Positions 1 to 8,027 are shown, numbered from the stretch's first letter. The stretch: DNA of 35,877 nucleotides from DATJQF01 sp035505995 (GCA_035505995.1 DATJQF010000069.1:1-35877); one strand, 5' to 3'. Notes: a model not told the origin generated them from the letters alone. Translations and numbers: made by a program.

Positions 1-653
1 AGGATGCCGGCACCCAGGATCGCCCCGGCAATGATGAATTTATTGAACAGCAGGGCCAGGACGCCCAGCACGGGAAAGGCAAAAATAGCCACCAGCACGA
101 GTCCGGGCATGCCGGCGCGATAGAGCAGGAACACGAAGGAAATGAACACCAGGGCCGATCCCGTATCGTGCTCCAGCAGGACCAGCAGCCCCGGGAGCAG
201 GATGAGCAGGCTTGCCAGGAAATAGGTCTTTGTTTTCCGGAGATCCACATCCATGTTGGTAAGATATTTTGAGAGGGCCAGGGCGGTGGCCATTTTGGCA
301 AACTCGGCAGGCTGCAGGGCAATGCCCCCCACCTGGAACCAGGAGCGGGATCCCTGGATCTCCCTCCCGGAAAAGATGACGGCGATCAGCATCAGCAGGC
401 AGATGCCGTAGATCGGGTAAGCAAACTGGGCGAAGACCTTTCCTTCGATCAGCAGCGTGATCATGGCCAGCACCAGGGCGGCAACGATCCAGATCATCTG
501 CTTGCCGTATTTCTGGGAGAAATCAAAGATGTTCCGGTGATTTTCGTCGTACAGCGACGAATAAATGTTGATCCACCCGACCGTGATCAGCACCAGGTAC
601 AGGATGACCAGTCCCCAGTCGATGTTATGAAATATGCCTTTATATTCCCTCAT
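1..653 (-). CDS. rodA: RodA, SEDS peptidoglycan polymerase (C-terminus cut by window edge)
   Basis: RodA is a polytopic inner-membrane glycosyltransferase that polymerises lipid II during side-wall growth and works with PBP2. About 217 residues are visible, running off the left edge with no stop. The translation shows successive hydrophobic helices and the SEDS signature GSRSWFQVGGIALQPAEFAK, in which the GSRSW and QPAEFAK blocks are diagnostic of the FtsW/RodA/SpoVE family. The ATG at 653-651 overlaps the TGA of mrdA in an ATGA arrangement, so the two are translationally coupled. The pairing with mrdA favours RodA over FtsW. The 3' end and catalytic loop region lie outside the window. Confidence 0.95.
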   Translation of the reverse strand, partial: MREYKGIFHNIDWGLVILYLVLITVGWINIYSSLYDENHRNIFDFSQKYGKQMIWIVAALVLAMITLLIEGKVFAQFAYPIYGICLLMLIAVIFSGREIQGSRSWFQVGGIALQPAEFAKMATALALSKYLTNMDVDLRKTKTYFLASLLILLPGLLVLLEHDTGSALVFISFVFLLYRAGMPGLVLVAIFAFPVLGVLALLFNKFIIAGAILGAGI

Positions 654-2488
654 CGGGTCCCTCCCTGGTTATTTCCGATCAGGTTCCCCTGGATCATGGA
701 GGCTTCCATATCTTTCCGCTTCACCTCCCGGTAAAGGTATTTTTCGATCATCAGGCTGGCGATGGGAACCGCCCAGGTGGCTCCCCATCCCGCGTTCTCC
801 ACCACCACAGAGATCGCGATCCGGGGATGATCCTTCGGGGCAAAGGCGATGAACACCGAATGATTCTTCCCGTGCGGGTTCTGGGCCGTCCCCGTTTTTC
901 CGCAAATGACCACGCTGTCCATCTTTCCGTTGGTCGCGGTGCCCGCTTCCACCGCCATCTCCATGCCGTCGATCACGATATTGAAATAGGAGGAATCCAC
1001 ATCGCACCGGACCGGGGTCCTGAAGGCATCGTTCAGCTGATCCCGGGTGCCGATCGCCCGGATGATATGGGGAACGAAATAATATCCTTTATTTGCGATC
1101 AGGGAGGCTACATTCGCCAGTTGCACCGGCGTGATCCCGATCTCTCCCTGCCCGATCCCCAGCGAGATGATGGCCATGGAAGTCCACCGGCCTTTCCCGT
1201 GATAGCGGTCGTAGTAGGCGGGAGAGGGGATATTCCCGTTCAGTTCCCCCGGGAGGTCGATCCCGGTCTTTTTCCCGAAGCCGAAGCTCATCACATATTT
1301 TCTCCAGACCGTGTATCCGTCGCGGGTATTCGTAAAAGGCTTCTTATCCACGATCGAGCGGAAGACCCTGCAGAAATAACTGTTGCAGGAGATCTGGATC
1401 GCTCCTTCCAGGTCGAGCGGCGAAGGATGGGGATGGCATCCCACCATTTTTCCGTTTCCCAGCGGGAACCCCCCGTTGCAGGGATACCGGGTCTCCGGGG
1501 TCAGCACCCCAAGCTGCTGACCGATCAGCGCTTCCACCGGCTTGAAAGTGGAGCCCGGCGGGTACATGGCCATCAGCGCCCGGTTGAACAACGGCACCAG
1601 GATCGTATCTTCCGCGAGCTTTTCATAGTTATATTTCCTTTCCCGTCCCACCATCAGGTTCGGATCATAGGAAGGGCTGGAGACCATGCAGAGGATCTCC
1701 CCCGTGGAAGGCTCGATCGCCACGATGCTCCCTTTCTTGTTCGACATCAGCAGCTCCCCGTACTGCTGAAGCTCGGCATCCAGCGAGGTGTACAGGTCGG
1801 TCCCGGCATACGCGGTGGTGTCATATTTCCCGTCCTGGAAGCTTCCTTTATCCCGGTTGAAGACGTCCACTACCCGGATCTTCATTCCCTTTTTCCCGCG
1901 GAGGAGATCTTCGTAGGATTTCTCGATCCCGCTGATCCCGATATAGTCGCCCGGCCGGTAATACGGATTCTTCTGGATAATATCAGGTCCCACCTCCCCG
2001 ATGTATCCCATCGTATGCGCCGCCACGGGATAATTGTATTTCCTCAGTGTCCGGGGCTGCACGAAGAATCCCGGGAACCGGAACATCTTCTCTTCGAGAT
2101 ACCCGTAATTTTCCCGGCTGATCTGCGCCTCGAAAACGGAAGGGCGGTAAGGCGAATAGATCCGCGCCCGCTCCAGACGGTCCTGGTAATCCTGGTAGCT
2201 GATCCCGAGCAGCCGGCACAGTTCCGGGATGTCCACGTTCTTCACCTGCCTGGGAATGACCATCAGGTCGTAGGCCGCTTCATTATGGACCAGCAGCTTG
2301 CCGAACCGGTCGAAGATCAGTCCCCGCGCCGGATACTGCGTGACATACCGGAGGACATTGTTATTGGCGGAAAGGATATACTTGTCGGCGATGATCTGCA
2401 CGTAAAAAAGCCGCACGATAAAGGCAAGACCGACGATAAGGAAAAGCCCCGCCAGGATGAACCTCCTGTTCGCATAGATCCGGTCCAT
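650..2488 (-). CDS. mrdA: Penicillin-binding protein 2, peptidoglycan transpeptidase
   Basis: This class B PBP cross-links peptidoglycan in the elongasome with RodA as its polymerase partner. The 612-residue protein has one N-terminal membrane anchor (about residues 10-31), a dimerisation/pedestal region, and a C-terminal transpeptidase domain. All three active-site motifs are visible: STFK with nucleophile Ser313, SCN at 367-369, and KTG at 531-533. The length is normal for PBP2. The ATG start is immediately followed by the membrane anchor. It ends in a 4-bp overlap with rodA and begins 5 bp after the stop of an upstream lipoprotein gene, so all three probably share a transcript. In many Bacteroidota mreC and mreD precede mrdA; here a lipoprotein does. 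Confidence 0.97.
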   Translation of the reverse strand: MDRIYANRRFILAGLFLIVGLAFIVRLFYVQIIADKYILSANNNVLRYVTQYPARGLIFDRFGKLLVHNEAAYDLMVIPRQVKNVDIPELCRLLGISYQDYQDRLERARIYSPYRPSVFEAQISRENYGYLEEKMFRFPGFFVQPRTLRKYNYPVAAHTMGYIGEVGPDIIQKNPYYRPGDYIGISGIEKSYEDLLRGKKGMKIRVVDVFNRDKGSFQDGKYDTTAYAGTDLYTSLDAELQQYGELLMSNKKGSIVAIEPSTGEILCMVSSPSYDPNLMVGRERKYNYEKLAEDTILVPLFNRALMAMYPPGSTFKPVEALIGQQLGVLTPETRYPCNGGFPLGNGKMVGCHPHPSPLDLEGAIQISCNSYFCRVFRSIVDKKPFTNTRDGYTVWRKYVMSFGFGKKTGIDLPGELNGNIPSPAYYDRYHGKGRWTSMAIISLGIGQGEIGITPVQLANVASLIANKGYYFVPHIIRAIGTRDQLNDAFRTPVRCDVDSSYFNIVIDGMEMAVEAGTATNGKMDSVVICGKTGTAQNPHGKNHSVFIAFAPKDHPRIAISVVVENAGWGATWAVPIASLMIEKYLYREVKRKDMEASMIQGNLIGNNQGGTR

Positions 2489-2493
2489 CTTCC

Positions 2494-3003
2494 CTAAGGT
2501 CTTCGCAAGATGGCTACAGGGGTGGAAATGACATTGCTCTTGTTGAGGGCGCGGTCATAAATGAAGGCATCGATCCGGATGGTGTCGTGCACCGGGGTGG
2601 GATCCATCACCAGGGTGTCGGCGATCACGCCTTTAATAGGTTTACCGGGGTACAGCGGCGAAAGGACCGGGATCCTGGCGCTCAGGGGAGGCTCGAGGTC
2701 GCGCAGCACAAACTGGCCCATCTGCCGCTCATAATACTGGATGACGAAATTGTAATAATACTGTCCGTTCTTATCATAAGGCGGCAGGGTGTCGCCGTCG
2801 GAAAGGCCTATGTTGCCGTCGCCATCCTGGAACGTAATGGTCAGGATCGCGGATACCGGGTAATGACCGGTGTCATAAACCAACACAAAACTTTGCAGGG
2901 TAATGGCGGGAATATTGGAATAATTCTCCTGTTTCAGGCACCCGGTCCAGAGAAAAAGTCCGGGCAACGACCAGAGAACAATACACCGCAGTACTTTACT
3001 CAT
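2494..3003 (-). CDS. Bacteroidota lipoprotein with DGDGNIG motif, function unknown
   Basis: This is a 169-residue predicted secreted lipoprotein. It has a short hydrophobic signal (residues 5-21) ending in LWTGC, with Cys22 as the likely lipidated residue; the lipobox is imperfect but acceptable for Bacteroidota. The body is beta-rich and contains FQDGDGNIGLSDGD at about residues 58-71, an acidic loop that recurs in a common family of Bacteroidota lipoproteins and may bind calcium. No enzymatic motif is visible. It lies 5 bp upstream of mrdA, which suggests co-expression with wall-elongation genes, but I do not know its function. A 7/8 match to the -7 box (TACTTTTA, 3085-3078 on the minus strand) lies upstream. 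Confidence 0.8.
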   Translation of the reverse strand: MSKVLRCIVLWSLPGLFLWTGCLKQENYSNIPAITLQSFVLVYDTGHYPVSAILTITFQDGDGNIGLSDGDTLPPYDKNGQYYYNFVIQYYERQMGQFVLRDLEPPLSARIPVLSPLYPGKPIKGVIADTLVMDPTPVHDTIRIDAFIYDRALNKSNVISTPVAILRRP

Positions 3004-3063
3004 AGCGTTAAAAGGCTACGGTTCCCGGGCAGGAAATTCGCGCCGGTTGAATCCGAAAACCAT

Positions 3064-3071
3064 TATTTTTG
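3064..3071 (+). promoter_or_regulatory. -7 promoter box for the LuxE-like gene
   Basis: TATTTTTG is an exact match to the Bacteroidota -7 consensus TAnnTTTG, 48 bp before the ATG at 3120. A TTG at 3047-3049 is rather close for a -33 element (14-bp spacer). On the other strand a 7/8 box at 3085-3078 would serve the divergent lipoprotein gene, so this 116-bp gap is a bidirectional promoter region. Confidence 0.5.
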
Positions 3072-3119
3072 AGGCAATAAAAGTACGAAAAAATCCTTTA
3101 TGAATCAGGGCGGAAACGG

Positions 3120-4097
3120 ATGATCAGCGGGAAAGAAATATTTGCGATCCGGACTGAAACAGAGTTCAATTCGCGGGCGCTGGAGGTATTCGGTCATCAG
3201 TACCGGGAAAATCCGGTGTACCGGAGATTCCTGGAATCCCTGAACCTGGATCCGGAGAAGATCCATCATTACACCCGGATCCCCTTCCTGCCGATCGGGT
3301 TTTTCAAAATGCACCGGGTGGTGACCGGGGAAGGCCCGGACGAAAAAGTCTTCCTGAGCAGCGGCACCACCGGGACCGAAAAAAGCCGGCACTACCTGAC
3401 TGATGTGGCGCTTTACAGGGAATCGATCCGGAGGGGATTTTCCCACTTTTTCGGCGATGCGGCACAGTATGATATTTTCGCCCTGATGCCTGCGCCGGGG
3501 GAAAACCCTAATTCCTCGTTGATTTTCATGGTGGACGAGTGGATCCGCAACAGCGGTTCAGCCGGTTCCGGATTTTATCTTCATGAACAGGCAGGACTGG
3601 CAAAAAAGCTTAGCGAAGAGGGAAAAAACCGGCGAAAAAAGATCCTGATCGGGCTGACCTATGCACTGCTGGATTTTACGGAACGGTTTCCTCTGTCTTT
3701 TGCCGGCGGGATCGTCATGGAAACCGGGGGAATGAAAGGACGGCGGGAAGAGATGGTCCGGGAAGAGCTGCACCGGTTGCTGAAGCAGCATTTTCTGGTG
3801 AGCCAGATCCATTCGGAATACGGAATGACCGAGCTCCTCTCCCAGGCAATTTCCGAAGGGGAAGGCGTTTTCAGGAGCCCTCCCTGGATGAAGATCCTGA
3901 TCCGCGACCCGGACGATCCCCTTGAGTTGATTCCGCCAGGTCGAACCGGGGGAGTCAACATCATCGATCTTGCCAATATTCATTCCTGTTCCTTCATCGC
4001 CACGCAGGATCTCGGCAAACTGCATCCCGACGGAAGCTTTGAGATCCTCGGAAGGTTTGATGACAGCGATCTCCGGGGATGCAGCCTGATGGTTTAG
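3120..4097 (+). CDS. LuxE-like acyl-protein synthetase / ANL-fold adenylating enzyme
   Basis: The 325-residue protein resembles the LuxE family, enzymes of the ANL superfamily that activate a carboxylic acid with ATP and pass it to a protein or small thiol. Visible motifs are the ATP-binding loop SSGTTGTEKSRH (about residues 80-91), EYGMTELL (about 239-246, the Y-G-x-T-E block) and the terminal D-L-G...GRFDD hinge block. The protein ends shortly after the hinge, so the C-terminal lid domain with its catalytic lysine is missing or minimal. No luxC or luxD neighbour is present, so bioluminescence is not implied. It converges on the SRAP gene and their stop codons overlap. The substrate is unknown. 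Confidence 0.8.
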   Translation: MISGKEIFAIRTETEFNSRALEVFGHQYRENPVYRRFLESLNLDPEKIHHYTRIPFLPIGFFKMHRVVTGEGPDEKVFLSSGTTGTEKSRHYLTDVALYRESIRRGFSHFFGDAAQYDIFALMPAPGENPNSSLIFMVDEWIRNSGSAGSGFYLHEQAGLAKKLSEEGKNRRKKILIGLTYALLDFTERFPLSFAGGIVMETGGMKGRREEMVREELHRLLKQHFLVSQIHSEYGMTELLSQAISEGEGVFRSPPWMKILIRDPDDPLELIPPGRTGGVNIIDLANIHSCSFIATQDLGKLHPDGSFEILGRFDDSDLRGCSLMV

Positions 4098-4747
4098 GCC
4101 CGCTTCAGAATTTCCTCACGATCATTCTTCGGGTCGTTCACCAGCTTTGAAATGGGATAGGCGTCCATTTCCTCTGCGGGATAGGGTTTCAGGAGCCCCA
4201 GCAGCTCGTCGGGACCGGTTTGCCCCAGCCAGGTCTTTTCGTCTCCTTCCCGCAGGATCACCGGCATGCGGGTATGGATCTTCTCCATCAGGGAGTTCGG
4301 GGACGTGGTGATGATGGAAAAGGAATGGATGATTTTGCCCTCCGGGTCCTTCCATTTATCCCAGATGCCGGCCATGGCAAAAGGTGCGTCGTTCTTAAGA
4401 TGGATGCGGTACGGGGTCTTGTCCTTGTCCTTTTTCCACTCGAAAAAGCTGTCGGCCGGGACCAGGCAACGGCGGTTCCGGAAAGCGGTTTTATAGGAAG
4501 GCTTCTCCAGGATGGTCTCGGCTTTGGCATTGATCATCCGGTAACCGATCGACGGATCCTCCGCCCAGAAAGGAATGAGGCCCCAGCGGAAAAAATTCAG
4601 GGTTTCCGGCTCTTCATTGGTAATGACCGCCAGCGGCTGGGAAGGGGCGCAGTTATAGCGGGCCTTGTAGATCGCGCTGCGCACGGTCACCCCGAACCGC
4701 TCCTTGATCAGTTCATCATCGATGGCAAAGGAATACCGGCCGCACAT
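4094..4747 (-). CDS. yedK: SRAP-domain abasic-site DNA-protein crosslinking protein (YedK/HMCES)
   Basis: SRAP proteins bind abasic sites in single-stranded DNA and form a stable thiazolidine link through the N-terminal cysteine, shielding the lesion. The 217-residue protein starts MCGRYSF, so Cys2 becomes the N-terminal nucleophile once Met is removed, which fixes the start. The other catalytic residues are in their expected places: Asn73 in INAKAET, Glu103 in FFEWKK, and His158 in KIHTRMP. The length is typical. It is transcribed divergently from acylphosphatase and convergently with the LuxE-like gene. A TAACTTTA box (4772-4765, minus strand) is a likely -7 element about 18 bp upstream. 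Confidence 0.95.
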   Translation of the reverse strand: MCGRYSFAIDDELIKERFGVTVRSAIYKARYNCAPSQPLAVITNEEPETLNFFRWGLIPFWAEDPSIGYRMINAKAETILEKPSYKTAFRNRRCLVPADSFFEWKKDKDKTPYRIHLKNDAPFAMAGIWDKWKDPEGKIIHSFSIITTSPNSLMEKIHTRMPVILREGDEKTWLGQTGPDELLGLLKPYPAEEMDAYPISKLVNDPKNDREEILKRA

Positions 4748-4855
4748 GGGGATAAAATAATGGATAAAGTTACGCGTTTTACCGTGTTATTCTGAAACTT
4801 AAATATAATTTTCAAGTATACAACCGGGGATTGAATCCGGTGTCTATAAGTTGTT

Positions 4856-5122
4856 ATGACCAGGCTTAAGATAAATGTGTCGGGACGGGTCCAGGGGATC
4901 GGGTTCCGGTTTTCCGCCATGCAGGCAGCCTACAAATACGGGGTCAGGGGATTTGTGAAGAACTGTCCGGACGGCTCCGTCTATCTCGAAGCGGAAGGGG
5001 AAAACCAGGCGGTGGATCAGTTCCTGGATTGGTGCAAAAGAGGCCCCATCGGGGCACGGGTCGAAAAGACTCAATCAGAATATGCCGAACCGGAGGGATA
5101 TAAAAGGTTTGATATAAAATAA
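4856..5122 (+). CDS. acyP: Acylphosphatase
   Basis: This small cytosolic enzyme hydrolyses acyl phosphates such as 1,3-bisphosphoglycerate or carbamoyl phosphate. The 88-residue length is typical. The phosphate-binding signature GRVQGIGFR is present with catalytic Arg18, and the second catalytic residue is Asn36 in GFVKNCPDGSV. It is a single-gene unit, convergent with rsmI 56 bp downstream and divergent from the SRAP gene. No special regulation is visible. Confidence 0.95.
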   Translation: MTRLKINVSGRVQGIGFRFSAMQAAYKYGVRGFVKNCPDGSVYLEAEGENQAVDQFLDWCKRGPIGARVEKTQSEYAEPEGYKRFDIK

Positions 5123-5178
5123 GAGGGATACTTGAATGATCTGAACACGGAGGATACTGAGGAAACAGATATTCACCG

Positions 5179-5901
5179 CTATGATCCGTGCTCATCCGTT
5201 TTTTCTGTGTAGTCTGTGTCCTGATGTGAGCGCTGCTTACCTTCCACCACAATAACGATCTCGCCTTTCACCGTCTTTTCTTTGTAGTGTTCCAGGATCT
5301 CTGCAAGCGTCCCCCGGACCGTTTCTTCATGGATCTTGGTCAGCTCCCGGGAAACCGATGCCCGGCGGCCGGGACCGAATGCTTCCGCCAGTTGCTCCAG
5401 GGTTTTGACCAGCCGGAACGGCGACTCATAAAGCACCAGGGTTTCCTCTTTCCCGGATAATTCCTTCAGGCGGGTTTGCCGGCCTTTCTTATGTGGAAGG
5501 AAGCCCTCGAAATGAAAGGTGTCGCAGGGAAGTCCCGAGGCCACCAGTGCCGGAAGGAACGCCGCAGGGCCCGGCAGGCATTCCACCTCGATATGTTCCC
5601 GGATGCATTCCCGCACCAGCAGGAACCCCGGATCCGAGATGCCCGGCGTTCCGGCGTCGCTCACCAGGGCCGCGGTGCTGCTCGCCCTGATCTTACCGAT
5701 TACCGACGTCAGCTCGCGGTGCTCGTTGAAGGCATGATGGGGGATCATCGGGGTAACGATCCCGTAATGCTTCAGCAGGATCGAGGTTTTACGGGTATCT
5801 TCGGCCAGGATGAAGCCGGCTTCTTTCAGGATCCGGATGGCCCGGAAGGTGATGTCCTCCAGGTTGCCGATCGGCGTGGGAACCAGGTAAAGCTTTGCCA
5901 T
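5179..5901 (-). CDS. rsmI: 16S rRNA (cytidine-1402 2'-O)-methyltransferase
   Basis: RsmI uses SAM to 2'-O-methylate C1402 in the decoding centre of 16S rRNA. The 240-residue protein begins MAKLYLVPTPIGNLEDITFR, the hallmark of the family, followed by AEDTRKTSILLKHYGI and SDAGTPGISDPGFLLV, both strongly conserved in the SAM-binding tetrapyrrole-methylase fold. The C-terminal extension is short. It starts 3 bp after the stop of the response regulator gene, so it is almost certainly co-transcribed with the two-component pair. Confidence 0.96.
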   Translation of the reverse strand: MAKLYLVPTPIGNLEDITFRAIRILKEAGFILAEDTRKTSILLKHYGIVTPMIPHHAFNEHRELTSVIGKIRASSTAALVSDAGTPGISDPGFLLVRECIREHIEVECLPGPAAFLPALVASGLPCDTFHFEGFLPHKKGRQTRLKELSGKEETLVLYESPFRLVKTLEQLAEAFGPGRRASVSRELTKIHEETVRGTLAEILEHYKEKTVKGEIVIVVEGKQRSHQDTDYTEKTDEHGS

Positions 5902-5904
5902 CCC

Positions 5905-6609
5905 TTATTTGTTCATCACCAGCTTGAATCCGATCCCGTGAACGTTGATCAGCTCCACCGAAGGATCCTCTTTCAGATACTTGCGCAGCTTCACGATATA
6001 GACGTCCATGCTCCGGGCGTTGAAATAGCTGTCGTCGTTCCAGATCTTGTTCAGGGCCACGCTCCGTTCCAGCACCTGGTTCACATTGGTGCATAACAGC
6101 CGCAGCAGCCCGGCCTCCTTGGAGGTGAGTTTCTGCTCCTTTCCTTTGATGGTCAGGAGCTGCCGGTTGTGATCGAACGTGTATTTGCCGATCTTGAAGA
6201 TGTTCTGCGCCTCCCCGCCGGTACGCGCCTGGTCATCCGTTCTGCGCAGGATCGCCTGCATGCGCAGCAGGAGCTCTTCCATGCTGAACGGCTTGGTGAT
6301 ATAATCGTCGGCCCCGGTCTCGAACCCTTTCAGCTTATCTTCCTGCATCACCTTTGCGGTGAGAAAGATGATGGGGATCTTCTTGTTCAGCGCCCGGATC
6401 TCCTTGGCCACCATGAACCCGTCCTTCACCGGCATCATGATGTCGAGGATGCAGAAATCGAACTCCTTCTTGTTGAAGGCCTCGGAAGCTTCCTGCCCGT
6501 TCAGGCAATGCGTGGTCTGGTACCCTTTGGCATCCAGGTAATTCTTCAGGATGCCTCCCAGGTTGCGGTCGTCCTCCGCCAGCAGGATTCGAATGGGATT
6601 TTTGTCCAT
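5905..6609 (-). CDS. rprY: OmpR-family response regulator (RprY-like)
   Basis: The 234-residue regulator has an N-terminal receiver domain (about 7-125) with acidic pocket D13-D14, phospho-acceptor Asp56 in ILDIMMP, Thr84 and Lys106 (ITKPF). It is followed by a C-terminal winged-helix DNA-binding domain (about 140-232) with the typical SMDVYIVKLRKYL recognition region. It lies 21 bp downstream of the histidine kinase gene and 3 bp before rsmI. The overall sequence and pairing match the RprX/RprY type described in Bacteroides; orthology is inferred. The TTAAC array at 7957-8011, upstream of the operon, is a plausible autoregulatory site. Confidence 0.92.
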   Translation of the reverse strand: MDKNPIRILLAEDDRNLGGILKNYLDAKGYQTTHCLNGQEASEAFNKKEFDFCILDIMMPVKDGFMVAKEIRALNKKIPIIFLTAKVMQEDKLKGFETGADDYITKPFSMEELLLRMQAILRRTDDQARTGGEAQNIFKIGKYTFDHNRQLLTIKGKEQKLTSKEAGLLRLLCTNVNQVLERSVALNKIWNDDSYFNARSMDVYIVKLRKYLKEDPSVELINVHGIGFKLVMNK

Positions 6610-6630
6610 GATGCAACGGTGTTTGATGAG

Positions 6631-7920
6631 TTATGCTTTCTCCGGCGAGAAAGGCAGGGAGATCCTGAACCTGCTCCCTTTTCCGACCTCGCTTTCCAGG
6701 CTGATCCTTCCATGATGTTCTTCCACGATGGCTTTCACATAGCTGAGCCCCAATCCGAATCCCCGCACCTCATGGATATTGCCGGTGGAAACCCGGTACA
6801 ATTTATCAAATATTTTCTTCTGGTCCGATTTGCTGATCCCGATCCCGTTGTCTTCAATGGTGAGGATGATCCCCCCGGAATAATTCTCCGTCGTGATCCG
6901 GATCACGGGCTTTTTGGGAGCATATTTGTTGGCATTGTCCAGCAGGTTGTACACCAGGTTGGTCAGATGCACGCGGTCGCCCTCCAGGATCGGCTCCAGC
7001 GCCCTGAAATCGGGAAGGATCACGCCATCCTTTAACTCCACCTGGATCCGGATATTGCGGACCACATCGGTGATCACTTCATGCAGGTCGATCTCCTCCC
7101 GCTTCATCTTCAATTGACCTTTTTCCAAAACAGCAGTCTGCAGGATCTTCTCCGCCATCCCCGCCAGCCGTTTGTTCTCTTCCCCGATGATGCTGACATA
7201 ATTCCTGGAAAGCTCCTCCGATTTCCCGACATCCGGGTCGTTCAGCGCCTCACAGGCCAGGGAGATCGTGGAGATCGGCGTCTTGAATTCGTGCGTCATG
7301 TTGTTGATGAAGTCGTTCTTGATCTCAGAGAGCTTCTTCTGCCGGAAGATGGTGGTGATCGTATAGGTGAACGACGATACGATGGCGATGATCAGGATGA
7401 TCGAGATGAGCAGCATCCCCCAGAGCTCGGTCAGCAGGAACTGCTTTTCATTCGGGAAATAGATCAGCAGGTACTCCGGCGTGGTGAAGATGTCGCTGGC
7501 GAATAAGGGAAAGGCATATCCTTTCTCGATCAGCTCCCTGCTGAAGTTCGGGGATTTCTCCATCAGGAAGGCCGCTTTCTCCATCTTATAGATCCCGAAT
7601 TCGAAACGGGTATCGATGCCATGGATGTTCAGTTCGGAAGATATCAGCGAATCCAATTCGTTCACGGTGATGAAGCTGTCGTAGGGCAGGTGGCGGTTGA
7701 AATTGAGCATCCCCTCAAACTGATTCACCTCAAGCGCTTTCCGCTTCTCGATCTGCTCCACTTTGCTGACCACCCGGGAAACGGCTTCATTCACGGTCCT
7801 GCGGAAAATGGACTCTTTCACCGCGGAGGCATTGCGGATCCAGTAGAGCTGGATGCCCATCAGGCCGATGAGGGCCCCGGTCATCACCAGGATGGTGAAT
7901 ATGATGATTTTCCGGTTCAC
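6631..7920 (-). CDS. rprX: Membrane sensor histidine kinase (RprX-like)
   Basis: The 429-residue protein has two transmembrane segments (about 5-27 and 167-192) around a periplasmic sensor region of about 140 residues, then HisKA and ATPase domains. Phospho-acceptor His210 is in MTHEFKTPIS; the N box is NLVYNLLDNANKYAP; the G boxes are EDNGIGIS and GFGLGLSYVKAI. The start is GTG at 7920-7918; the nearest upstream ATG is out of frame. A perfect -7 box lies only 5 bp upstream of the GTG, so the mRNA may be leaderless. It forms an operon with its response regulator and rsmI. The sensed signal is unknown. Confidence 0.93.
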   Translation of the reverse strand: MNRKIIIFTILVMTGALIGLMGIQLYWIRNASAVKESIFRRTVNEAVSRVVSKVEQIEKRKALEVNQFEGMLNFNRHLPYDSFITVNELDSLISSELNIHGIDTRFEFGIYKMEKAAFLMEKSPNFSRELIEKGYAFPLFASDIFTTPEYLLIYFPNEKQFLLTELWGMLLISIILIIAIVSSFTYTITTIFRQKKLSEIKNDFINNMTHEFKTPISTISLACEALNDPDVGKSEELSRNYVSIIGEENKRLAGMAEKILQTAVLEKGQLKMKREEIDLHEVITDVVRNIRIQVELKDGVILPDFRALEPILEGDRVHLTNLVYNLLDNANKYAPKKPVIRITTENYSGGIILTIEDNGIGISKSDQKKIFDKLYRVSTGNIHEVRGFGLGLSYVKAIVEEHHGRISLESEVGKGSRFRISLPFSPEKA

Positions 7921-7925
7921 GAATG

Positions 7926-7933
7926 CAAAAGTA
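7926..7933 (-). promoter_or_regulatory. -7 promoter box of the histidine kinase operon
   Basis: TACTTTTG, read on the minus strand from 7933 to 7926, matches the TAnnTTTG consensus exactly. It ends 5 bp before the GTG start of the kinase, which would put the transcription start at or next to the start codon. The TTAAC array begins about 24 bp further upstream. Confidence 0.6.
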
Positions 7934-7956
7934 ACGCATTTTAGACTCTCACGCTT

Positions 7957-8011
7957 TTAACATTTTTTAACGTAAATTAATATTCCTTAACAGCTTAACG
8001 GGATAATTAAC
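7957..8011. promoter_or_regulatory. Helically phased TTAAC repeat array, putative response-regulator binding site
   Basis: TTAAC occurs at 7957, 7967, 7987 and 8007, with TTAAT at 7977, all on the same 10-bp phase. One more TTAAC at 7995 is out of phase. The array lies between two divergent exact -7 boxes (7933-7926 on minus, 8015-8022 on plus). Direct half-sites spaced by one helical turn are the usual layout for OmpR-family regulators, and one is encoded in the adjacent operon. The binding protein is inferred. Confidence 0.55.
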
Positions 8012-8014
8012 GCC

Positions 8015-8022
8015 TAACTTTG
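8015..8022 (+). promoter_or_regulatory. -7 promoter box for a leader or small RNA upstream of pgi
   Basis: TAACTTTG matches TAnnTTTG exactly. No TTG-type -33 element lies at the usual distance; the TTAAC array occupies that position instead, consistent with an activator-dependent promoter. Transcription would start near 8028. Confidence 0.5.
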
Positions 8023-8027
8023 TTTCA

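Noticed and set aside
827..2497. 556-codon plus-strand frame opposite mrdA
   Set aside because: Antisense shadow of a clear PBP2 gene; composition is Arg/His/Asp-rich with no domain, as expected for an opposite-strand frame in GC-rich DNA.
3120..4097. Bioluminescence gene based on LuxE similarity
   Set aside because: No luciferase, reductase or thioesterase genes are present nearby; LuxE-like genes are widespread outside lux operons.
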